Below, in pieces: positions 40,841 to 49,033 of a stretch of DNA of 64,000 nucleotides. Under the pieces are notes generated by a model. That model was not told the origin of the DNA, did no database searches, and was given only the letters and a program-made list of their open reading frames with translations. Both the position numbers and the translations under genes were made by a program. Origin of the DNA: JBEDUK01 sp040414485 (lineage in GTDB: Bacteria > Actinomycetota > UBA4738); NCBI GenBank assembly GCA_040414485.1, contig JBEDUK010000009.1:1-64000 (forward strand), given 5' to 3'. Every line of letters starts with the position of its first letter. Position 1 is the stretch's first letter.

Positions 40841-41512
40841 TTGACGGCGCCGGCCCCCATCCGGGTGCTGATCGCCGACGACCATGCCGTGTTCCGCCGG
40901 GGGATCCGCGCGATCCTCGATCACGCGTCCGACATCGAGGTTGTCGGCGAGGCCGCCGACGGCGCGGCCGCCGAGGATGCCGCGGCGTCGCTCCAGCCGG
41001 ACGTGATCCTGATGGACGTTCGCATGCCCGGCGGTTCCGGGATCGAGGCGGCCGGGCGCATCAAGGCGCGCCAGCCCGGCGCGGCGATCCTGATGCTGAC
41101 GGCCTCGGAGGACGAATCGGACCTGTTCGAGGCGATCAAGGCGGGCGCGACGGGGTATCTGCTGAAGGAGATCTCCGTCGAGGAGGTGTGCGATGCGGTC
41201 CGCGCGGTCGCGGCCGGGCAGTCCCGGCTCGCGCCGCGCATGGCATCGAAGCTCCTCTCCGAGTTCGCGACGCTGTCACAGCGGACCTCGGAGGCGGGCG
41301 CGCAGCCCCCGGTCCGCCTCACCGACCGAGAGATGGACGTGCTGCGTCTGGTGGCGAAGGGCCTCACGAACCGCGAGATCGCGAAGGAGCTGTTCATCTC
41401 CGAGAACACGGTGAAGAACCACGTTCGGAACATCCTCGAGAAGCTGCACCTGCACTCCCGAATGGAGGCCGTGGTCTACGCGGTGCGTGAGAAGCTGCTG
41501 GAGATCACGTAG
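40841..41512 (+). CDS. NarL/LuxR-family response regulator
   Basis: A 223-residue two-component regulator. The receiver domain (about residues 7-125) has acidic residues in VLIADDHAVF, the phosphoacceptor Asp in VILMDVRMPG, Thr in MLTASE and Lys in YLLKEI. The C-terminal LuxR helix-turn-helix (about 155-215) reads LTDREMDVLRLVAKGLTNRE and SENTVKNHVRNILEKL. The start is TTG at 40841; no better start is available before the receiver domain. It lies 19 nt after hpf but a cognate kinase is not seen in the window. It separates hpf from secA, which are neighbours in many genomes. Confidence 0.9.
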   Translation: MTAPAPIRVLIADDHAVFRRGIRAILDHASDIEVVGEAADGAAAEDAAASLQPDVILMDVRMPGGSGIEAAGRIKARQPGAAILMLTASEDESDLFEAIKAGATGYLLKEISVEEVCDAVRAVAAGQSRLAPRMASKLLSEFATLSQRTSEAGAQPPVRLTDREMDVLRLVAKGLTNREIAKELFISENTVKNHVRNILEKLHLHSRMEAVVYAVREKLLEIT

Positions 41513-41590
41513 CGGGCGACCCGTTTCGACGGCTCCGATGTCAGGATCAAGCCTGGTCGCGCCGCTGGTGCCGCCCGTAGTCGATTGTGG

Positions 41591-43477
41591 ATGAGGATGC
41601 TGCGCCCTCCGGACACCGAGCTCGACACCGATTCGCGAACCGCTCCCGAGAAGGGGGCGGGAACGGTCGCCGGCCGGGCCGCCGGCGTCGGTGGTGGTTC
41701 GAAGGACCGGCTCCGGTCCGCTGCGGCCGCCGTGCGATCGTTGACCACCGGTGGCGCTCGCGCCGGCGCAGCGGCCTTCGCGCTCTTCCTCCTGGCCTCG
41801 ATCCTGCTCTGGGGCCTCCGCGTGCTGCCGCATTTCGGTTCGGCGTATCTCAGCAGGGCGAACGTCAACGACCAGCGCTTCTACGAGTGGGCGCTCGCGT
41901 GGTGGCCGTACGCGCTGGGCCACGGACTGAACCCGCTGCACACCGTCTATCTCTGGTCGCCGGGTGGCGTGAACCTGACGTGGGTGACGAGCCTGGCGGG
42001 ACCCTCGACCATCCTGTCGCCGATCACCCTGCTCGCCGGGCCGCTGGTGTCCGAGAACCTGCTGTTCGTGCTGGCTCCGGCGCTCGCCGCGTGGGCGGCC
42101 TACCTGGTGTGCATGCGGCTCACGGGCCGGTTCCTGCCGTCGCTTGCGGGGGGCTATCTGTTCGGCTTCTCCACCTACATGGTGGGACAGATGCAGGGCC
42201 ACCTGAACCTGGTGCTCGTCTTTCCGGTGCCGCTGGTGCTCTATCTGGTCATCCGACGCCTCCAGGGCGATCTGCGGCGATGGACGTTCGTGGCGCTCCT
42301 CGGCGCCACGCTGGTCCTGCTGTTCTCGATCTCGACCGAGGTGTTCGCGACCATGACGCTGATCGGCGCGGCGGTCCTGGTCGTGTCGTTCGCGTTCGGC
42401 GGCGCCGGGGTGCGTCGATCGCTGGTCCCGATGGGGATCGAACTGGCAACCGCCTACGTCGCGGCGCTTGTCCTGGTTCTGCCGTACATCCTGACGGCGC
42501 TCCACGCGCCGCCATCGCCGGTGCAGTGGGAGGTCTATCAGGTCTACCTCGGTCGCTACTCGAGCGACCTGGCCGGCGCGATCGTGCCCAGGACGTTCAC
42601 GCGGATCGGCGGGATGTCCATGGTGGGGGCTACGTCGCGCTTCGTCGCAAGCCCCGCCGAGGACGGGTCGTACTTCGGGATCCCGCTGCTGCTCGCCGTG
42701 GCCCTGGCCACGATACGGGGGCGGCGGAGCCGCCTGACGTGGCTCGCATTCGGCACGTTCGCCGTCGCGGCGGTGCTCGCCCTGGGCCCGATCCTGCACG
42801 TCTTCGGCGCGCCGTCCATCTGGCTGCCGTGGACCGTCATCGCCCGGCTGCCGACCCTGGGCGTGGCGCTTCCGTCCCGCATGGTCGTCTACGCGTGGCT
42901 GGCCGCGGCGATCCTGGTGGCGTGCTGGCTCACGCGCCGCGCCGAACCGGTGGCTCCCGCTCCGGCGGTGGACGGCTCCCCGGACGGGTCGTCCCGCCGG
43001 CAGTGGATCCGGCCGGCCGCGCGCTGGACCCTCGTGGCCGTCGCGGCGGTTTCGCTTCTTCCGGCGGCATCGCAGCCGGCGCAGGTGGTGTCGCCGGCCC
43101 TGTTCACCGATGGTTCGCTGTCCCGCTACATCCATCCGGGCGACACGGTGCTCTCGCTGCCCTTCTATACGCCGAACGCCATGATGCTCTGGCAGGTGGA
43201 GTCGGGATTCGAGTTCCGCCTGGCGGGCGGCTACGTGGGCTGGCGCGCGATCCCGGCCGTGGACCGGGTGGACCGTGCGACGCACGGCCTGATCCGCAAC
43301 GAGCCGGGCCGGACGCCGCCGTGGGCGCTGCGGGACTTCATGCTGCGCCACCACGTCCGGGTGGTGATCGTCAGCCGGTACGCGAAGGGCTCGTGGCAGA
43401 AGGTCCTGGGCGCGCTCGAACTGCAGCCGGTCCGGCTGGGCTCGATCCTGCTGTACCGGATCCCCTCAAACCTCTGA
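41591..43477 (+). CDS. Polytopic membrane protein, probable GT-C-like
   Basis: A 628-residue protein with about 11 membrane spans, the first at about residues 55-75 (AGAAAFALFLLASILLWGL). An early outside loop has VNDQRFYEWALAWWPYAL and SPGGVNLTWVTSLAGP, with acidic residues suited to a GT-C active site, and the C-terminus is a soluble domain of about 100 residues (FYTPNAMMLWQVESGFEFR). It resembles other actinobacterial envelope membrane proteins and YfhO-like proteins. Substrate and activity are not determined. ATG at 41591 or 41597 is likely. It lies between the response regulator and secA with no obvious operon link. Confidence 0.65.
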   Translation: MRMLRPPDTELDTDSRTAPEKGAGTVAGRAAGVGGGSKDRLRSAAAAVRSLTTGGARAGAAAFALFLLASILLWGLRVLPHFGSAYLSRANVNDQRFYEWALAWWPYALGHGLNPLHTVYLWSPGGVNLTWVTSLAGPSTILSPITLLAGPLVSENLLFVLAPALAAWAAYLVCMRLTGRFLPSLAGGYLFGFSTYMVGQMQGHLNLVLVFPVPLVLYLVIRRLQGDLRRWTFVALLGATLVLLFSISTEVFATMTLIGAAVLVVSFAFGGAGVRRSLVPMGIELATAYVAALVLVLPYILTALHAPPSPVQWEVYQVYLGRYSSDLAGAIVPRTFTRIGGMSMVGATSRFVASPAEDGSYFGIPLLLAVALATIRGRRSRLTWLAFGTFAVAAVLALGPILHVFGAPSIWLPWTVIARLPTLGVALPSRMVVYAWLAAAILVACWLTRRAEPVAPAPAVDGSPDGSSRRQWIRPAARWTLVAVAAVSLLPAASQPAQVVSPALFTDGSLSRYIHPGDTVLSLPFYTPNAMMLWQVESGFEFRLAGGYVGWRAIPAVDRVDRATHGLIRNEPGRTPPWALRDFMLRHHVRVVIVSRYAKGSWQKVLGALELQPVRLGSILLYRIPSNL

Positions 43478-43542
43478 CGGCGACCTAAGTCCCGCCGGCC
43501 GCGGGGCCGTGCTGTGCTCACCTTCGGTTCGCGGCGACCCGA

Positions 43543-43548
43543 TACGCT
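43543..43548 (+). promoter_or_regulatory. -10 box TACGCT for secA
   Basis: TACGCT lies in the 114-nt gap before secA. Transcription from here would give a leader of about 36 nt with GGAAGG (43577-43582) before GTG 43592. No -35 match is evident. Confidence 0.38.
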
Positions 43549-43591
43549 AGGGAGCCCGGATCGTGGTGGAGACGATGGAAGGCATACGCGT

Positions 43592-46327
43592 GTGCTAGAT
43601 CGGCTCGGTTCGCTCGGCGAAGGCCGGAAACTGAAGCGTCTGGAGGAGATCGCCAGGCTCACGAACTCGTTCGAGCCGGAGATCGAGGAGCTCTCGGACG
43701 CCGAGCTGAGGGCCAAGACGGAGGAGTTCCGCGAACGGGTGGCGGACGGCACCTCGCTCGACGACATCATGCCCGAGGCGTTCGCGGTGGTCAGGGAGGC
43801 CGCCCGGCGCACGCTCGGCCAGCGGCACTTCGACGTCCAGCTCATGGGCGGGGCCGTGCTGCACGAAGGCGCGATCGCCGAGATGAAGACCGGCGAGGGC
43901 AAGACGCTCGTGAGCACGTTGCCTGCCTACCTGAACGCGCTCTCGGGCGGCGGCGTGCACATGGTCACCACGAACGACTACCTGGCCAAGCGCGACAGCG
44001 AGTGGATGTCGCCCATCTACCGGCTGCTCGGCGTCTCCGTCGGCCTCATCCAGGCGAACATGACGCCGGAGCAGCGGCGCCCGCAGTACGCCGCCGACAT
44101 CACGCACGGCACGAACAACGAGTTCGGCTTCGACTACCTCCGCGACAACATGGCCATGCGCGCGGAGGAGATGGTCCAGCGCGGGCACGCGTTCGCCATC
44201 GTCGACGAGGCCGACTCGATCCTCATCGACGAGGCGCGGACCCCGCTCATCATCAGCGGCATGGTCGCCGACTCGGCCCGCTGGTACCAGGTGTTCGCCC
44301 GCATCGCGCCGCGACTGCGGGGCGACGTGGACTACGAGGTCGACGAGTCGAAGAAGACCGTCTCTGTGCTCGAGGCTGCCGTGGACAAGGTCGAGCAGGA
44401 GCTCGGCATCGACAACCTGTACGACCAGGTAAACACCCCGCTGGTCCACCATCTGCAGAACGCCATCCGGGCGAAGGAGCTCTACAAGCGCGACGTGGAC
44501 TACATCGTGCGCCAGGGTGAGGTGCTGATCGTCGACGAGTTCACCGGCCGCGTCCTGGAGGGTCGCCGGTATTCGGAGGGACTGCACCAGGCGATCGAGG
44601 CGAAGGAGGGCGTCCGGATCAAGGAGGAGAACCAGACGCTCGCCACGATCACCATCCAGAACTACTTCCGCATGTACGACAAGCTCTCGGGCATGACGGG
44701 CACGGCCAAGACGCAGCGGACGGAGTTCAACGAGGTCTACAAGGTCGAGACGATCGAGATTCCCACGAACCGACCCATGATCCGTCAGGACGAGCAGGAC
44801 CTCGTGTACAAGACCGAGGACGCGAAATGGAAGGCCGTGAGCGAGGACATCGCCGAACGGCACGAGAAGGGCCAGCCGGTCCTTGTCGGCACCGTCAGCA
44901 TCGAGAAATCCGAGAAATTGGCCGGATATCTCAACCGGCGCGGCGTTCCGCACAACATTCTCAATGCCAAGCAGCACGAACGCGAGGCCATCATCATCGC
45001 GCAGGCCGGCCGGACCGGCGCCGTGACCGTCGCGACGAACATGGCCGGCCGCGGCGTGGACATCAAACTGGGCGGAAATCCCGAATATCTCGCGCGCCAG
45101 GAGATGGCCGCGCGCGACTGGGACAACGACCGCTACATGCTCTTCGAGATGGATCCCGAGGAACGCGCCGAATACGAGGCCGAATACGAGCCCATCTACC
45201 GGAAATTCAAGACGCAGACCGACGAGGAGGGCGAAAAGGTCCTCGAACTCGGTGGGCTGTACGTCCTCGGCACCGAACGCCACGAGTCGCGCCGGATCGA
45301 CAACCAGCTGCGCGGCCGGAGCGGCCGTCAGGGAGATCCCGGCGAGTCGCGGTTCTATCTGAGCCTCGGCGACGATCTGATGCGGCTGTTCGCCGCGGAG
45401 CGCATCGAGCGCATCATGCGGGTGCTGAAGTGGCCGGAGGACGAGCCCATCCAGGCGAAGATGGTCAGCCGCGCCATCGAGACCGCGCAGAAGAACGTCG
45501 AGGAACAGAACTTCGAGATCCGCAAGAACGTCCTCAAGTACGACGAGGTCATGAACAAGCAGCGCGAGGTGATCTATGGGGAGCGCCAGCGGATCCTCGA
45601 GGGATTCGACCTGCGCGATGAGGCGCTCGAGATGGTCGCCGGCGCTGTGGAGTCCGTGGTCGCGGCCCACGTGCCGGAAGGAAGCTATCCCGAGCAATGG
45701 GACCTGGAGGCTCTTGACGCGTCGCTGCAGGCGCTGTACCCGACCGGGGTCACCCGGGAGGCGCTCGGCGAAGTGGCATCGGGGCCCGAAGTGCTGGAGA
45801 TGGTCCTGGAGGACGCCCTCCGCGCGTACGAGGCGAAGGAGGAGGAGCTGGGCGTGGACGCCGAGGGCGTTCCCGTCCTCCGGGAGCTCGAACGGATGGT
45901 CCTGCTCTCGATCACGGACACGAAGTGGCGCGAGCACCTCTACGAGATGGACTACCTCCAGGAGGGGATCGGGCTGCGGTCCTACGGCGGGAAGGATCCG
46001 CTGGTGGAGTTCCAGCGGGACGCGTACGGGATGTTCGACGAGCTCAAGGACGCCATCCAGGCTGAGTTCGTGCAATACATCTACCGCGTCCAGCTGGTCC
46101 AGCCGGAGGAGCCGCAACGCCCCCGGCCGCAGCGCCTGCGGGGCGTCGCGACGCACCACGGCGACGTCGAGGAGGCCACCGGCGGCGGTGCGTCGTCTGG
46201 AGCGTCGGAGGGCATCGCCACCGCGGTGGCCGACGGCGACTGGTCGAAGACGCCGCGCAACGCGCCCTGTCCCTGCGGGAGCGGGCGGAAGTTCAAGAAG
46301 TGCCACGGCGCCACCGCCACTGAGTGA
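43592..46327 (+). CDS. secA: Preprotein translocase ATPase SecA
   Basis: A 911-residue motor that pushes preproteins through SecYEG. Walker A is MKTGEGKT (98-105), Walker B lies in AIVDEADSILIDEAR, and the DEAD motor 2 region carries VATNMAGRGVDIKLGG and RRIDNQLRGRSGRQGDPGES split around the arginine finger. A C-terminal SEC-C zinc site is present (Cys893, Cys895, Cys904, His905) for SecB or ribosome contact. Length matches housekeeping SecA1. The GTG at 43592 gives the standard N-terminus VLDRLGSLGEGRKLK. It ends 10 nt from the convergent tryptophanase-like gene with no visible terminator. Confidence 0.98.
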   Translation: MLDRLGSLGEGRKLKRLEEIARLTNSFEPEIEELSDAELRAKTEEFRERVADGTSLDDIMPEAFAVVREAARRTLGQRHFDVQLMGGAVLHEGAIAEMKTGEGKTLVSTLPAYLNALSGGGVHMVTTNDYLAKRDSEWMSPIYRLLGVSVGLIQANMTPEQRRPQYAADITHGTNNEFGFDYLRDNMAMRAEEMVQRGHAFAIVDEADSILIDEARTPLIISGMVADSARWYQVFARIAPRLRGDVDYEVDESKKTVSVLEAAVDKVEQELGIDNLYDQVNTPLVHHLQNAIRAKELYKRDVDYIVRQGEVLIVDEFTGRVLEGRRYSEGLHQAIEAKEGVRIKEENQTLATITIQNYFRMYDKLSGMTGTAKTQRTEFNEVYKVETIEIPTNRPMIRQDEQDLVYKTEDAKWKAVSEDIAERHEKGQPVLVGTVSIEKSEKLAGYLNRRGVPHNILNAKQHEREAIIIAQAGRTGAVTVATNMAGRGVDIKLGGNPEYLARQEMAARDWDNDRYMLFEMDPEERAEYEAEYEPIYRKFKTQTDEEGEKVLELGGLYVLGTERHESRRIDNQLRGRSGRQGDPGESRFYLSLGDDLMRLFAAERIERIMRVLKWPEDEPIQAKMVSRAIETAQKNVEEQNFEIRKNVLKYDEVMNKQREVIYGERQRILEGFDLRDEALEMVAGAVESVVAAHVPEGSYPEQWDLEALDASLQALYPTGVTREALGEVASGPEVLEMVLEDALRAYEAKEEELGVDAEGVPVLRELERMVLLSITDTKWREHLYEMDYLQEGIGLRSYGGKDPLVEFQRDAYGMFDELKDAIQAEFVQYIYRVQLVQPEEPQRPRPQRLRGVATHHGDVEEATGGGASSGASEGIATAVADGDWSKTPRNAPCPCGSGRKFKKCHGATATE

Positions 46328-46337
46328 CGCCCAGGCC

Positions 46338-47717
46338 TCAGGGCAACGGTTCGAACCTCGCGGTGAAGTGCCGCATCTGGGGCGGTTCGTCGACGATCCG
46401 GTAGCCGGGCAGATCACACGCGCGCTCCGCCACCGCGCGAACCACCTCGATCACGTAGTCGATGTGGCTCTGCGTGTACGTGCGCCGCGGGATGGCGAGC
46501 CGAACGAGGTCCATCGCGGCGGGTGACTCGGTCCCGTCCGGATGGCGGCCGAACATGACGGTGCCGATCTCGCAGCCGCGGATCCCGCCCGTCTCGTAGA
46601 GCGCGATCGCGAGCGACTGGCCGGGGTAGGCCGTCGGGGGCACGTGCGGCAGCAGCGCGCGGGCGTCCAGGTACACCGCATGGCCGCCGATCGGCCGCAC
46701 GACCGGCACGCCGGCGCGATGCAGCGCCTCGCCGAGGTACGCCGTCGACCGGATTCGGTACCTGAGGTAGTCGGGCTCGACACACTCCCGCAGGCCCTGC
46801 GCAATCGCCTCCAGATCGCGGCCGGCCAGGCCTCCGTAGGTCGGGAACCCCTCGGTCAGGATCAGCAGGTTTCGGCAGCGCACGGCGAGGTCGCCGTCGC
46901 TCATCGCGAGCCAGCCGCCGATGTTCGCCATGGGGTCCTTCTTCGCGCTCATCGTCATGCCGTCCGCGAGGGCCGCGCACTCGCGCACGATCGATCGGAT
47001 CGAACGGTCCCCGTACCCCTGCTCGCGCAGGTGCACGAACCAGGCGTTCTCGGCGAACCGGCACGCGTCGAGGAACAGCGGCACGCCGAACCGGTCGCAG
47101 AGCGCACGGACGCCCCGAAGGTTCTCCATGGACACGGGCTGCCCGCCACCGGAGTTGTTCGTGATCGTGACGAACACCGCCGGAACGTCGGCGGCGCGCT
47201 CCGCCAGCAGCGCCTCGAGCGGGCCAAGGTCCATGTTGCCCTTGAACGGATGCAGCGCCGCGGGGTCGCGGCCCTCAGGGATCACCAGGTCCACTGCCTC
47301 GGCGCCGGTGAACTCGACGTTCGCGCGCGTGGTGTCGAAGTGCGTGTTGTTCGGCACGATCGTGCCGGGGCCGGCGATCGCGGTGAACAGGATCTTCTCG
47401 GCGGCACGCCCCTGGTGCGTCGGGATCACATGTTCGAACGGGAACAGGTCCCGGACGGCGTCGAGGAAGACGTACCAGGAGGGCGAGCCCGCGTAGCTCT
47501 CGTCCCCGTGCTGCACCGCCGCCCACTGGTCGCGGGACATGGCTCCGGTGCCCGAATCGGTCAGCAGGTCGATCAGGACGTCGTCGGCGTGCAGGTTGAA
47601 CAGGTTGTACCCGGCCGTTCGCAGCGCGGCGGCGCGCTCCTCGGGCGAGGTGAACCGCAGCGGCTCCACCGAGTGGATCCGGAACGGCTCGATGATCGTG
47701 GTCGGCTCGAACTCCAC
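46338..47717 (-). CDS. Tryptophanase / tyrosine phenol-lyase family PLP enzyme
   Basis: A 459-residue beta-eliminating lyase, close in length to TnaA (471) and TPL (456). The PLP lysine is in MSAKKDPMANIGGWLAM (probably Lys260). Further motifs shared with TnaA are VIPTHQGRAAEKILF, NNTHFDTTRANVEF, TNNSGGGQPVSMENL, EGFPTYGGLAGRDLE and IPRRTYTQSHIDYVIE. It would split tryptophan, tyrosine or a related amino acid into pyruvate, ammonia and an aromatic product; the side-chain preference cannot be told here. The start GTG 47717 is supported by TACATT 9 nt upstream. No permease or regulator is linked. Its place between secA and prfB, normally neighbours, suggests insertion. Confidence 0.88.
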   Translation of the reverse strand: MEFEPTTIIEPFRIHSVEPLRFTSPEERAAALRTAGYNLFNLHADDVLIDLLTDSGTGAMSRDQWAAVQHGDESYAGSPSWYVFLDAVRDLFPFEHVIPTHQGRAAEKILFTAIAGPGTIVPNNTHFDTTRANVEFTGAEAVDLVIPEGRDPAALHPFKGNMDLGPLEALLAERAADVPAVFVTITNNSGGGQPVSMENLRGVRALCDRFGVPLFLDACRFAENAWFVHLREQGYGDRSIRSIVRECAALADGMTMSAKKDPMANIGGWLAMSDGDLAVRCRNLLILTEGFPTYGGLAGRDLEAIAQGLRECVEPDYLRYRIRSTAYLGEALHRAGVPVVRPIGGHAVYLDARALLPHVPPTAYPGQSLAIALYETGGIRGCEIGTVMFGRHPDGTESPAAMDLVRLAIPRRTYTQSHIDYVIEVVRAVAERACDLPGYRIVDEPPQMRHFTARFEPLP

Positions 47718-47726
47718 GGCGTTCGG

Positions 47727-47732
47727 AATGTA
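47727..47732 (-). promoter_or_regulatory. -10 box TACATT for the tryptophanase-like gene
   Basis: On the minus strand TACATT ends 9 nt before GTG 47717, with no Shine-Dalgarno. This supports that GTG as a leaderless start. Confidence 0.48.
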
Positions 47733-47847
47733 GGCCGGGCCGCCGCGCCGGCTTGGGGCCGAACGCCTCCCCGGCGCCGAGCCGTCCGGCCCGGGGCCGG
47801 ATCCGCCGGACCCGGCCGCCCGGCACGTTGTGCGCGCGGTCCGCCGG

Positions 47848-47853
47848 TAGCAT
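47848..47853 (+). promoter_or_regulatory. -10 box TAGCAT for prfB
   Basis: TAGCAT is 7 nt before the ATG at 47861, predicting a leaderless prfB mRNA. A TTG-containing stretch upstream is too close to serve as a standard -35. Confidence 0.42.
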
Positions 47854-47860
47854 GTGCGCC

Positions 47861-48977
47861 ATGAGCGAGCACGCAGATCGGATCGCCGCCGCGGCGCAGC
47901 GGGTGGACAACGCCAAGGAGTACCTTTGACGTCGATTCCCGCACGAAGCGCGCGCGCGAATTGGAGCACGAGCTCGCCGAACCCGGGGTCTGGGACGACC
48001 CCTCCCGCGGCCAGAAGCTGACCACCGAGCTCTCCCGCATCAACTCCGTTCTCGAGCGCCACGGCGCAATGGTAAGGCAGGTTGACGATCTGCGCGCCAT
48101 GGACGAGCTGCTGTCGGAGGAGGACGACGCCGAGCTCTCCACGGAACTCCAGTCGAGGCTCAAGGCGCTCGAGGCCGAACTCGACCGCGTGGAGTTGGCG
48201 AACCTCCTGTCCGGCGAATACGACGGCAACGACGCCGTCGTGTCGCTGCACGCCGGCGCGGGCGGCGTCGACAGCCAGGACTGGACCGAGATGCTCCTTC
48301 GGATGTACCTCCGCTGGGCCGAGCGCGAGGGCCTCCAGGCCGAACTCGACGAGGTCCTTCCGGGCGAAGAGGCCGGCATCAAGTCGGCCACGCTCACCAT
48401 CGGTGGACCGAATGCCTACGGCCTGGTCTCCGCCGAGCGCGGCGTGCACCGCCTGGTCCGCCTCTCGCCGTTCGATTCGGCGCACCGGCGGCACACGTCG
48501 TTCGCCTCGCTCGACGCCATCCCGCTGCTGGACGAGGAGGACGAGGAGATGGAGATCGATCCGAAGGACCTTCGGGTCGACGTCTACCGCTCGTCGTCGG
48601 CCGGCGGGCAGTCGGTCAACACCACCGACTCCGCGGTGCGCATCACGCATCTGCCGACGGGCATCACCGCCGCGTGCCAGAACGAGCGCTCCCAGATCCA
48701 GAACCGGGCGGTGGCCATGCGGATCCTCAAGGCCCGCCTGGCCGATCTCGCGCGGAGGCAGCGCCAGGAGCGTATCGAGAACCTCCGCGGTGAACGCATG
48801 GACATCGAGTTCGGCTCGCAGATCCGTTCCTACGTCCTGCACCCGTACCGGCTGGTCAAGGACCACAGGACGAACCTCGAGATCGGGAACGTGGACGCCG
48901 TCCTCGACGGCGATCTGGACGGCCTGATCTCAGCCGAACTGCATCGGCGGGCCACCGAACGCGACCCCGGCACGTAA
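47861..48977 (+). CDS. prfB: Peptide chain release factor 2 with programmed +1 frameshift
   Basis: RF2 ends translation at UGA and UAA. The gene is split into two frames. The first 22 codons run from ATG 47861 to an in-frame TGA at 47927-47929. The second frame continues from GAC 47928 to the stop at 48977, giving a 371-residue product after a +1 shift. The slip site is CTTTGAC (47924-47930), preceded by an internal Shine-Dalgarno AAGGAG at 47915-47920 with a 3-nt spacing, as in E. coli. The product has the UGA-recognition SPF motif (202-204) and catalytic GGQ (248-250). RF2 shortage at UGA promotes the shift, giving autoregulation. ATG 47852 is an alternative in-frame start. Confidence 0.95.
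47914..47930 (+). promoter_or_regulatory. prfB programmed frameshift site
   Basis: The AAGGAG stimulator (47915-47920), TAC spacer and CTT TGA C slippery stop reproduce the classic RF2 arrangement. The downstream frame carries the conserved RF2 sequence without interruption, which argues against a sequencing error. Confidence 0.93.
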
Positions 48978-49019
48978 CGCCGCGCCCGTAGGCTCCGCGA
49001 CCGGCGGCCGGGAGGCGCG

Positions 49020-49025
49020 TACGCT
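49020..49025 (+). promoter_or_regulatory. -10 box TACGCT for the MFS-like gene
   Basis: TACGCT is 8 nt before ATG 49034, without a Shine-Dalgarno, fitting a leaderless start separate from prfB. Confidence 0.45.
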
Positions 49026-49033
49026 CCCGAACG

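Noticed and set aside
43563..43598. 11-codon ORF overlapping the secA start, as a SecM-like leader
   Set aside because: It starts 14 nt after the -10 box, has no Shine-Dalgarno, and shows no arrest-like motif. An out-of-frame chance ORF is more likely.
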